From Streptomyces sp. NBC_00162 (GTDB lineage: Bacteria > Actinomycetota > Actinomycetes > Streptomycetales > Streptomycetaceae): 64,000 nt of DNA. The notes under the pieces were generated by a model. The model made no database searches. It saw only the letters and a list, made by a program, of their open reading frames with translations, and was not told where the DNA came from. Positions 47,181 to 55,400 of the stretch are shown in pieces. Each line of letters begins with the position of its first letter. Within the stretch, counting starts at the first letter, position 1. Made by a program: the position numbers and the translations under genes. The DNA lies in contig NZ_CP102509.1 in NCBI RefSeq assembly GCF_024611995.1, positions 3,162,001 to 3,226,000 on the forward strand, written 5' to 3'.

Positions 47181-48004
47181 ACTTTGGCCCCGTGACGGCC
47201 GGACCCGGCGGCGCCGGCGGTCCAACGGTCTACGACCCGTACACCCTGCCCTCCGACGACAACGTGAACGCGTACACCTTCTGCGTGGAGCTCAAGGGGA
47301 GCCAGTGGTTCCTGCAGAAGGGCAAGATGATCTCGTACTACGGGAGCATCGAGTTCAACGGCATCGGCAACGGCCGCTTCGACCGGCTGCTGCGCACCAG
47401 CTTCCACTCGCCGCTGCACGCCAGCGACTGGGTGGTGGCCGAGGGCCAGGGCAAGATGCTGCTGGCCGACCGGGCCTTCGACGTGAACTCGTACGACCTG
47501 GAGAACGGGAACCTGACGATCCGGTCAGGCAACCTGCTCGCGTACCAGCCCTCGCTCGCCCTCAAGCAGTCGATCGTCCCGGGCTTCCTGACGCTGATCG
47601 GTACCGGAAAGTTCGTGGCGGCGTCCAACGGGCCGGTGGTGTTCATGGAGCCGCCGCTGCGCGTGGACCCGCAGGCGCTGGTGGGCTGGGCGGACTGCCC
47701 CTCGCCGTGCCACCACTACGATCATGGCTACATGTCGGGCGTGATGGGCGGGCTGCGCTCGCTGACCGGCCTCGGCGGCACCTCGGGCGAGGAGCACCAG
47801 TTCGAGTTCGTCGGAGCGGGAACCGTTCTGCTGCAGTCCTCGGAGATGCTGATGGCGGAGCAGGCGGTCGGCACGGTCGGCGCCGGTGCGGCCACGGGCA
47901 ACGCGCAGGGCGTTCCGGGGGCCGGCCAGGGCCCGCTCGGGCAGCTGGGCGTACCGCGGATGCCTGGGCAGCTGGGTGATCTCCAGCGCCGCTTCGGACT
48001 GTGA
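47177..48004 (+). CDS. AIM24-family protein 3
   Basis: A 275-residue paralogue with a Gly/Pro-rich N-terminal extension and a C-terminal Gly/Gln/Pro-rich tail (GNAQGVPGAGQGPLGQL) not present in the other two. The AIM24 core has FCVELKGSQWFLQKGKMISY, GNLTIRSGNLLAYQPSLAL, GPVVFMEPPLRVDPQAL and a final VGAGTVLLQSSEMLM. A CPSPCHHYDHGYMSG stretch near residue 172 contains Cys and His pairs that could hold a metal. The GTG start overlaps the previous stop (GTGA). The three divergent paralogues may form a hetero-oligomer; that is inference. Confidence 0.9.
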   Translation: MNFGPVTAGPGGAGGPTVYDPYTLPSDDNVNAYTFCVELKGSQWFLQKGKMISYYGSIEFNGIGNGRFDRLLRTSFHSPLHASDWVVAEGQGKMLLADRAFDVNSYDLENGNLTIRSGNLLAYQPSLALKQSIVPGFLTLIGTGKFVAASNGPVVFMEPPLRVDPQALVGWADCPSPCHHYDHGYMSGVMGGLRSLTGLGGTSGEEHQFEFVGAGTVLLQSSEMLMAEQAVGTVGAGAATGNAQGVPGAGQGPLGQLGVPRMPGQLGDLQRRFGL

Positions 48005-48063
48005 TCCCCCAGACGCACGACCAACTTTTGTACGTAATTCAACTTCTTAGGTAGAGTTCATTC

Positions 48064-48549
48064 ATGGAGACCATGGAGACCGAGACGGCCACCCGGTGGC
48101 TGACCGACGCCGAGCAGTGCGCCTGGCGCACCCATCTGGACGTCAGCAGACTGCTGATGCACCAGCTGGAAAAGGATCTCCAGCCTTTCGGACTCACCAA
48201 CAACGACTACGAGATCCTCGTGAACCTCTCGGAGTCGCCCGAGCACCGGATGCGGATGAGCGATCTCGCGACCTCCACGCTGCAGTCCAAGAGCCGGCTG
48301 TCCCACCAGATCACGCGCATGGAGGCGGCGGGCCTGGTCCGCCGCGTGAACTGCGAGTCCGACCGCCGCGGCCTGTTCGCGGTGCTCACGGACGAGGGCA
48401 TGGAGACGATGCGCAAGGTCGCACCGCACCACGTGGCGTCCGTCCGCCGGCACTTCATCGACCTGCTGCCGCCGGAGGCCCTGGCTGCGCTGCGCGAGTC
48501 GCTGAACCCGGTGGCGGACCACCTGCGCGGCACCCGCGGCAAGACCTGA
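48064..48549 (+). CDS. MarR-family transcriptional regulator
   Basis: A 161-residue winged-helix regulator: N-terminal helix WRTHLDVSRLLMHQLEKDL, the core LTNNDYEILVNLSESPEHR, RMSDLATSTLQSKSRLSHQI, and the wing VRRVNCESDRRGLFAVLTDEG. Cys in the wing (VNCES) could be a redox switch; this is speculative. It starts with a run METMETET and an in-frame alternative start three codons on. The AT-rich promoter contains AACT(10)AGTT flanking the start region. It follows the AIM24 operon by 59 nt, so it might also be co-transcribed with it. Confidence 0.9.
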   Translation: METMETETATRWLTDAEQCAWRTHLDVSRLLMHQLEKDLQPFGLTNNDYEILVNLSESPEHRMRMSDLATSTLQSKSRLSHQITRMEAAGLVRRVNCESDRRGLFAVLTDEGMETMRKVAPHHVASVRRHFIDLLPPEALAALRESLNPVADHLRGTRGKT

Positions 48550-48658
48550 GGCCACCGCGCCCTGCTCGGCGATCGGCCTGACAATGGGTGGGAACGCTCG
48601 CTGCCGGCCGCCCGCCGGGCAACCGTCAGAGGTGATGGCCGGCCTGAGGAGGTCAGCC

Positions 48659-49240
48659 ATGAAGCGCAACCTGTACGTCTCCGCGGCCGCGTCCGTGGTC
48701 CTGATGGCGGGAGGCCCGGTGGCGGCCGCGGCAGCGGCATCCGCCGACACGGCGAGAACCGTCCCGGCGGCCACCGCCGCCCGGGGCGACGTCACCGCGG
48801 AGGCCGCGATCGCCGCGGCCCTGAAGAACTACCCCGGAGTGGTCGAGTCCCTCGACCGGGACGGCAACGTCTGGCACGTGGACGTGATCACCAAGGACGG
48901 CAAGGGTCACGCCGAGCTGGAGGTCGACGCCGCGACCGGCGCGGTCACCCGACAGAACGTGGACACCGGCGAGGACAGCAGCGAGCACAAGGAACTGCTC
49001 GCCGCCAAGGTCACCGCGGGGCAGGCCGGCAAGGCCGCCGTCGCCGCCCATCCCGGGCAGGTCTGGACGGTCGAGTGGGATGCAGACGACAACGGCAAGG
49101 CCCCGTACTGGCATGTCGAGGTGAGGGGCGCCGACGGCAAGACGTGGGACGCCTCCGTGGACCCCACGACCGGCAAGGCCACCGCGCAGTCCGACTCGGA
49201 CGGAGACTCGGACAGCGACTCGGACGGCGGCAACGGCTGA
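48659..49240 (+). CDS. Secreted PepSY-domain protein
   Basis: A 193-residue exported protein. The signal peptide (MKRNLYVSAAASVVLMAGG) ends near AAASA. Two PepSY-type units follow: about 45-100 (AAIAAALKNYPGVVESLDRDG; HAELEVDAATGAVTRQN) and about 115-180 (AGKAAVAAHPGQVWTVEWD; VEVRGADGKTWDASVDPTTG). The C-terminus is a short SDSDGDSDSDSDGG acidic run. PepSY domains bind or inhibit proteases or are periplasmic modulators; no catalytic residues are visible. GAGGAGG precedes the ATG. A bidirectional hairpin follows. Confidence 0.88.
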   Translation: MKRNLYVSAAASVVLMAGGPVAAAAAASADTARTVPAATAARGDVTAEAAIAAALKNYPGVVESLDRDGNVWHVDVITKDGKGHAELEVDAATGAVTRQNVDTGEDSSEHKELLAAKVTAGQAGKAAVAAHPGQVWTVEWDADDNGKAPYWHVEVRGADGKTWDASVDPTTGKATAQSDSDGDSDSDSDGGNG

Positions 49241-49249
49241 CCCGCGGAC

Positions 49250-49290
49250 GAAAGCAGCCGCGCTCCCCTGCCGGGGGCGCGGCTGCTTTC
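49250..49290. terminator. Bidirectional hairpin terminator
   Basis: GAAAGCAGCCGCGC and GCGCGGCTGCTTTC form a perfect 14-bp stem around a 13-nt loop between the PepSY gene (plus) and the bL37 gene (minus). The A/T ends give short T runs on both sides. Confidence 0.85.
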
Positions 49291-49310
49291 GTACTGCTCA
49301 GACGGTGCGG

Positions 49311-49385
49311 TCAGGCGTTGGGACGCTTGCCGTGGTTCGCCTTCTTCTTCTTGCGTGCTCGCTTCTTGTTGCCGCGCTTGGCCAT
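49311..49385 (-). CDS. 50S ribosomal protein bL37 (24 residues)
   Basis: A complete 24-codon gene on the minus strand, starting MAKRGNKKR, continuing through a polybasic KKKK run and ending ANHGKRPNA before TGA. GGGAG lies 7 nt before the ATG and a terminator follows. The N- and C-terminal patterns are those of bL37, a tiny actinobacterial ribosomal subunit identified in mycobacterial 50S structures (M. smegmatis form begins MAKRG and ends ANHGKRPNA). Highly basic composition fits rRNA binding. It lies 66 nt downstream of meaB on the same strand; a TAGACT hexamer upstream might be its own -10 box. Confidence 0.9.
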   Translation of the reverse strand: MAKRGNKKRARKKKKANHGKRPNA

Positions 49386-49451
49386 GAGCCACTCCCTGAA
49401 TCGGGGTAATCCGGGCGTTCGCCAGTCTAGGGGCGCCGCGCCGGTCCCGCA

Positions 49452-50414
49452 TCAGAGTTCGGTCAGACTGCCCAGCAGGACGTCGGCGGCCGCGTACGGA
49501 TCCAGCTCGCCCACGGCCACCCGGGCCGCCAGCGCGTCCAGCCGGGAGTCCCCGTGCAGATCGGCCATCCGGGCGCGCAGGGAGGTCACCGCGATCGTCT
49601 CCACCTCGCGCGCCGCGCGCGCCGTGCGCCGCTCCGCCAGGATCCCCCGTTCGCCCATCCACGCCCGGTGCTTCTCCAGCGCCTCGACGAGTTCGTCGAT
49701 GCCCTGGGCCCGTGCGGCGACGGTCTTGATGATCGGCGGGCGCCAGTCCTCCGGCCCCCGGGACTCCCCCAGGCCCAGCATGTGGTTCAGCTCCCGGGCG
49801 GTGGCGTCCGCGCCGTCCCGGTCGGCCTTGTTCACCACGTACACGTCGCCGATCTCCAGGATCCCCGCCTTCGCGGCCTGGATCCCGTCCCCCATCCCGG
49901 GCGCCAGCAGCACCACCGAGGTGTCCGCCTGAGCGGCGATCTCCACCTCCGACTGCCCGACCCCGACCGTCTCGACCAGGATCACCTCGCAGCCGGCCGC
50001 GTCCAGCACCCGGATCGCCTGCGGGGCGGCCCAGGCGAGACCGCCCAGGTGGCCGCGGGTGGCCATGGACCGGATGTAGACCCCGGGGTCGGAGGCGTGG
50101 TCCGACATCCGCACCCGGTCGCCGAGCAGCGCGCCGCCGGAGAACGGCGAGGACGGGTCGACGGCGAGGACGCCGACCCGCTTCCCGGCCTTGCGGTACG
50201 CCGAAACGAGCGCCGAGGTCGAGGTCGACTTGCCGACACCCGGCGAGCCCGTCAGCCCCACCACGTACGCGTTGCCCGTCAGCGGGGCCAGCGCCGCCAT
50301 CACCTCGCGCAACTGCGGGGACGCCCCCTCCACCAGCGAGATCAGCCGGGCCACCGCTCTCGGCCTGCCCTCACGTGCCTGGGCCACCAGCTGGGGGACG
50401 TCCACCGCCGTCAT
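49452..50414 (-). CDS. meaB: MeaB-type G-protein chaperone of acyl-CoA mutases
   Basis: A 320-residue SIMIBI-class GTPase. It has the Walker A loop GLTGSPGVGKST, the switch region with DPSSPFSGGALLGDRVRM, the ETVGVGQSE motif after the Walker B strand, and the guanine-specificity NKAD. MeaB proteins load cobalamin on methylmalonyl- or isobutyryl-CoA mutases and protect them from inactivation. The partner here is likely IcmA (38.8 kb) or a mutase elsewhere. The ATG at 50414 lies 52 nt after the thiolase stop, so the two are probably one operon. Confidence 0.95.
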   Translation of the reverse strand: MTAVDVPQLVAQAREGRPRAVARLISLVEGASPQLREVMAALAPLTGNAYVVGLTGSPGVGKSTSTSALVSAYRKAGKRVGVLAVDPSSPFSGGALLGDRVRMSDHASDPGVYIRSMATRGHLGGLAWAAPQAIRVLDAAGCEVILVETVGVGQSEVEIAAQADTSVVLLAPGMGDGIQAAKAGILEIGDVYVVNKADRDGADATARELNHMLGLGESRGPEDWRPPIIKTVAARAQGIDELVEALEKHRAWMGERGILAERRTARAAREVETIAVTSLRARMADLHGDSRLDALAARVAVGELDPYAAADVLLGSLTEL

Positions 50415-50466
50415 ACGTGCTGCGCTCCTCGGTTCTCGTACGGGTACGGGCGGGTGCTGTACCCGG

Positions 50467-51669
50467 CTACGCCTTGGCCACGCGGATGATCAGGGCGTCG
50501 CCCTGGCCGCCGCCGCCGCACAGCGCGGCCGCGCCGACCCCGCCGCCGCGGCGCTTCAGCTCCAGTGCCAGGTGCAGCACGACGCGGGCGCCGGACATGC
50601 CGATCGGGTGGCCCAGGGCGATGGCGCCACCGTTGACGTTCACCTTTTCCGGGGTCACGCCGAGGTCCTTCATTGACTGCACGGCGACCGCCGCGAAGGC
50701 CTCGTTGATCTCGATGAGGTCCAGGTCGGCGACCTCCAGGCCCTCCTTCTTCAGGGCGTGCAGGATCGCGTTCGAGGGCTGCGACTGCAGCGAGTTGTCC
50801 GGGCCGGCCACGTTGCCGTGGGCGCCGATCTCGGCGATCCACTCCAGGCCCAGCTCCTCGGCCTTGGCCTTGCTCATCACGACCACGGCGGCCGCGCCGT
50901 CGCTGATCTGCGAGGAGGTGCCGGCGGTGATCGTGCCGTCCTTCGCGAAGGCCGGGCGCAGCTTGCCGAGGGACTCCACCGTGGTCTCCGGGCGGATGCC
51001 CTCGTCCTGGGAGAAGACGACCGGCTCGCCCTTGCGCTGCGGGATCTCGACCGGGGTGATCTCGGCCTCGAAGACGCCGTTCTTCTGCGCGGCCGCGGCA
51101 CGCTGGTGCGAGCCGGCGGCGAACTCGTCCTGCGGGGCGCGCTCGATGCCCAGGCGGGTGTTGTGCTTCTCGGTCGACTCGCCCATCGCGATGTTCTCGA
51201 AGGCGTCGGTGAGGCCGTCGTAGGCCATCGCGTCCAGCATTTCGATCGCGCCGTACTTGAAGCCCTCTCGAGACTTCGGCAGCAGGTGCGGGGCGTTGGT
51301 CATGGACTCCTGGCCGCCGGCGACCACGATGTCGAACTCACCGGCGCGGATCAGCTGGTCGGCCAGCGCGATCGCGTCCAGTCCAGAGAGGCACACCTTG
51401 TTGATCGTCAGGGCGGGGACGTTCATCGGAATGCCGCCCTTGACCGCGGCCTGACGGGCCGGAATCTGGCCCGCACCGGCCTGGAGCACCTGCCCCATGA
51501 TCACGTACTGCACCTGGTCACCGGCGATGCCGGCCCGGTCCAGGGCGGACTTGATGGCGAAGCCGCCGAGGTCGGCACCCGAGAAGGACTTCAGCGAGCC
51601 GAGCAGCCGCCCCATGGGCGTGCGGGCCCCGGCGACGATCACTGAGGTGGTGTTGTTCGTTCCGGACAT
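50467..51669 (-). CDS. Acetyl-CoA C-acetyltransferase (thiolase)
   Basis: A 400-residue thiolase. The nucleophile Cys is in [15 protein letters not shown] (about residue 93), where most thiolases have CGSG; the catalytic His is in [17 protein letters not shown] and the second Cys in [12 protein letters not shown]. The [15 protein letters not shown] loop is intact. The enzyme condenses or cleaves acetyl-CoA/acetoacetyl-CoA (or longer acyl-CoA). The ATG follows GAGGGGATG-like purines. Divergent from mce across a region holding a 14-bp palindrome, and upstream of meaB. The CLSG variant is also seen in other actinobacterial acetyl-CoA acetyltransferases. Confidence 0.94.
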   Translation of the reverse strand: MSGTNNTTSVIVAGARTPMGRLLGSLKSFSGADLGGFAIKSALDRAGIAGDQVQYVIMGQVLQAGAGQIPARQAAVKGGIPMNVPALTINKVCLSGLDAIALADQLIRAGEFDIVVAGGQESMTNAPHLLPKSREGFKYGAIEMLDAMAYDGLTDAFENIAMGESTEKHNTRLGIERAPQDEFAAGSHQRAAAAQKNGVFEAEITPVEIPQRKGEPVVFSQDEGIRPETTVESLGKLRPAFAKDGTITAGTSSQISDGAAAVVVMSKAKAEELGLEWIAEIGAHGNVAGPDNSLQSQPSNAILHALKKEGLEVADLDLIEINEAFAAVAVQSMKDLGVTPEKVNVNGGAIALGHPIGMSGARVVLHLALELKRRGGGVGAAALCGGGGQGDALIIRVAKA

Positions 51670-51717
51670 GAGGCACAGCCCCTTGAGGATGAGGAGTGAA
51701 CGAGGGTTTACCTGAAT

Positions 51718-51731
51718 GTACTGAGCAGTAC
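51718..51731. promoter_or_regulatory. 14-bp palindrome between thiolase and mce
   Basis: GTACTG, AG, CAGTAC, exact arms in the 137-bp divergent spacer. It lies 48 bp before the thiolase start and 75 bp before mce, a suitable place for a shared operator. Protein unknown. Confidence 0.45.
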
Positions 51732-51806
51732 CGGCGGCGTCACCGGGCTGTCGGTGTGATCGCTGGCACGTTGCGTGACCACCCCTCTCGGCGGTGCACT
51801 GGTCCC

Positions 51807-52235
51807 ATGCTGACAAGGATCGACCACATCGGAATCGCCTGCTTCGACCTCGACAAGACCGTCGAGTTCTACCGTGCCACGTACGGCTTCGAGGTCTTCC
51901 ACTCCGAGGTCAACGAGGAGCAGGGCGTCCGCGAGGCCATGCTCAAAATCAACGAGACGTCCGACGGCGGCGCCTCCTACCTCCAGCTGCTCGAGCCGAC
52001 CCGCGAGGATTCGGCCGTGGGCAAGTGGCTGGCCAAGAACGGCGAGGGCGTCCACCACATCGCCTTCGGCACCGAGGACGTCGACGGCGACTCGGAAGCC
52101 ATCCGCGGCAAGGGCGTCCGCGTCCTCTACGACCAGCCCCGCATCGGCTCCATGGGCTCCCGGATCACCTTCCTGCACCCCAAGGACTGCCACGGAGTCC
52201 TGACCGAGCTCGTCACCTCCAACCCCGAGCACTGA
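51807..52235 (+). CDS. mce: Methylmalonyl-CoA epimerase
   Basis: A 142-residue vicinal-oxygen-chelate fold protein converting (S)- and (R)-methylmalonyl-CoA. Metal ligands are visible as His in [10 protein letters not shown], Glu/Gln in QLLEPT and His in [13 protein letters not shown], with the final Glu in GVLTELV. The length and fold are normal. The ATG follows GGTCCC, a weak site. It is divergent from the thiolase-meaB unit and adds to the acyl-CoA set of icmA and meaB. Confidence 0.95.
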   Translation: MLTRIDHIGIACFDLDKTVEFYRATYGFEVFHSEVNEEQGVREAMLKINETSDGGASYLQLLEPTREDSAVGKWLAKNGEGVHHIAFGTEDVDGDSEAIRGKGVRVLYDQPRIGSMGSRITFLHPKDCHGVLTELVTSNPEH

Positions 52236-52414
52236 TGTCCCGATTCCCCGGCCGGTAGAGTGGCCATGGCTCGGCCGGGGTTCGGTGCGGAGACGGGGGT
52301 CGGGGCCTGTGTCCCCTGCCCCGGTATCTGACACCATTCCCCCCGGGGGCGTCGTTCAGCGGGCGAGCGATGCTCATTGTGAGCTTGCGACCAGGGGACG
52401 GATGGGACCGCGCT

Positions 52415-55400
52415 GTGCGGGGCTACGAAAGCCAGGAGAGCCATCAGGCCGAGGCCGACCATCTCTCGCGCTTCGAGGCCGAGATGGAGCGGCTGAAGAA
52501 GGAGCGCGGGAAGGCCGTCCAGCACGCTGAGGACCTGGGATACCAGGTCGAGGTGCTGCGCGCCAAGCTCCACGAGGTACGCCGATCTCTGGCGTCCCGC
52601 CCCGCCTACGACGGCGCGGACATGGGGTACCAGGCGGAGCAGCTGCTTCGCAATGCCCAGATCCAGGCCGACCAGATGCGCTCCGACGCCGAGCGCGAGC
52701 TGCGCGACGCCCGGGCGCAGACCCAGCGCATCCTCCAGGAGCACGCCGAACACCAGGCGCGCCTCCAGGCCGAGCTGCACGCCGAGGCCGTCAACCGGCG
52801 CCAGCGCCTGGACCAGGAGCTGGGCGAACGCCGCCAGACCGTCGAGGCGCACGTCAACGAGAACGTGGCCTGGGCCGAGCAGCTGCGCGCCCGTACGGAG
52901 TCCCAGGCGCGCCGGCTCATGGAGGAGTCCCGCGCCGAGGCCGAGCAGTCCCTGAACGCGGCCCGTGCCGAGGCCGCCCGGGTCGCCGAGGAGACCCGGC
53001 GCCGGATCGCCGCCGAAGCCGAGGCCTCCCGTGCGGAGACCGAGGCCACCCTGCTGCGCGCCCGCAAGGAGGCCGAGCGGCTGCTGACCGCCGCCTCGGC
53101 GCAGGCCCAGGAGGCCACCGAGCACGCGGAGCGGCTGCGCTCCAGCACCTCCGCCGAGGCGGAGCAGACCCGGCAGCAGACCCTTGACCTCGGCCGGGTG
53201 GCCGAGTCCCGTGTGCAGGAGGCCGACGGCGCGCTGCGCGAGGCCCGCGCCGCGGCCGAGAAGCTGCTCGCGGAGGCCAAGGAGAGCGCCGCCCGGCAGC
53301 TCGCCTCGGCGGAGTCCGTCAACGAGCAGCGCACCCGTACCGCCAAGGAGCAGGTGGCGCGGCTGGTCGGCGAGGCCACCAAGGAGGCCGAGGCCCTCAA
53401 GGCGGAGGCCGAGCAGTCCCTGGCCGACTCCCGCGCGGAGGCCGAGCGGCTGCGCACCGAGGCCGGCGAGCAGGCCCGTACGGCCGCGGCCGAGGACACC
53501 GCGGCGCAGCTGGCGAAGGCGGCCCGCACCGCCGAGGACGTACTGAACAAGGCCTCGGAGGACGCCCGGGCCACCACGAAGGCGGCGTCCGAGGAGGCCG
53601 AGCGGATCCGCCGCGAGGCGGAGGCCGAGGCCGACCGGCTGCGCCTCCAGGCGGCGACCACGGCCGACGAGCTCAAGGGCGCCGCGAAGGACGACACCGA
53701 GGAGTACCGGGCCCGTACGGTCGAACTCCAGGAGGAGGCCCGGCGGCTGCGCGGCGAGGCCGAGCAGCTGCGCGCCGAGGCCGTCGCCGAGGGCGAGCGG
53801 ATCCGCGGCGAGGCCCGCCGCGAGGCGGTCCAGCAGATCGAGGAGGCGGCCAAGACCGCCGAGGAACTCCTCGGCAAGGCCAAGGCGGACGCGGACGAGC
53901 TGCGCGGCGGGGCCAACGCCGAGAGCGAGCGGGTCCGCGCCGAGGCCGTCGAGCGGGCCACCACCCTGCGCCGGCAGGCCGAGGAGACCCTGGAGCGGAC
54001 CCGCGCCGAGGCGGAGCGGCTGCGCGCCGACGCCGAGGAGCAGGCGGAGGCCGTACGGGCCGAGGCCGACGCGGCGGCGCTCGCCCGGCGTGCGGAGACC
54101 GAGCAGGCGCTGGCCGCCAAGCGCGCGGAGGCCGACGAGGAACTCGTACGCCTGCACACCGACGCCGAGAGCCGGCTGGGCACGGCCGAGCAGACCCTGC
54201 GCGACGCCCGGACGGCGGCGGAGAACATCCGCCGGGAGACCGGCGAGGAGACCGACCGGCTGCGCGCCGAGTCGGCGGAGCGGATCCGTACCCTCCAGAC
54301 GCAGTCCGAGGCCGAGGCCGACCAGCTGCGCACCGACGCGGCCCAGGACGCCGGGCGGGTGCGCGCGGAGGCCGAGCAGGTCGCCGTGCGGCTGCGCGGC
54401 GAGGCCGAGGCCGAGGCGGAGCGGGTGCGCTCCGAGGCGCAGGAGACCGCGGACCGGCTGCGCGCGGAGGCGAAGGCGGCGGCCGAGCGGATCGCCGAGG
54501 AGGGCGCGGAGGCGCTGGCCGCCGCGCAGGAGGAGGCCGCCCGGCGTCGCCGGGAGTCCGAGGAGACCCTGGCGTCGGCGCGTACCGACGCCGAGAACGA
54601 GCGGGCGCAGGCCCGCGAGCAGAGCGAGGAGCTGCTGGCCGCGGCCCGCAAGCGCTCCGAGGAGGCGCAGGCCGAGGCGGCCCGCCTGACCGAGGAGGCC
54701 GAGCGGCGCGCCTCGGAGCTGGTGGCGGCGGCGGAAGCCACCGCCCAGCAGGTACGGGACTCCGTGGCGGGTCTGCACGAGCAGGCCGAGGAGGAGGTCG
54801 CCGGACTGCGCAGCGCGGCCGAGCACGCGGCGGAGCGCACCCGGACCGAGGCCGGGGAAGAGGCCGAGCGGGTCCGCGGCGACGCGTACGAGGAGCGGGA
54901 GCGGGCCACCGAGGACGCCAACCGGATCCGCAGCGAGGCGCGTGCGGAGACGGACGCGGCGAAGGCGCTGGCGGAGCGGACGGTCGGCGACGCGATCGCC
55001 GAGGCGGAGCAGCTGCGCGGCGACACGGCGGAGTACGCGCAGCGGGTGCGTACCGAGGCCACGGACGCGCTGGCGGCGTCGGAGCGGGACGCGGCCCGTA
55101 CCAGGGCGGACGCCCGGGACGACGCAAACCGGATCCGCAGCGAGGCGTCGGCCGCGGCCGACGCCACCCGTGCCGAGGCGGGCGGCACGCTCGACGAGGC
55201 GCGCGCCGAGGCGAACCGGCTGCGGACCGAGGCCGCCGAGCAGGCGGACCGGCTCATCACCGAGGCCGCTTCGGAGGCGGACCGGCTCACCGAGGAGACC
55301 CGGGCGGCGAACGAGGCGACGGTCGCCGAGGCGACGGCGAAGGCCGAGCGGCTCACCTCTCAGGCGGCGGACACCCTGGCCGCGGCCGAGCGGGACGCCG

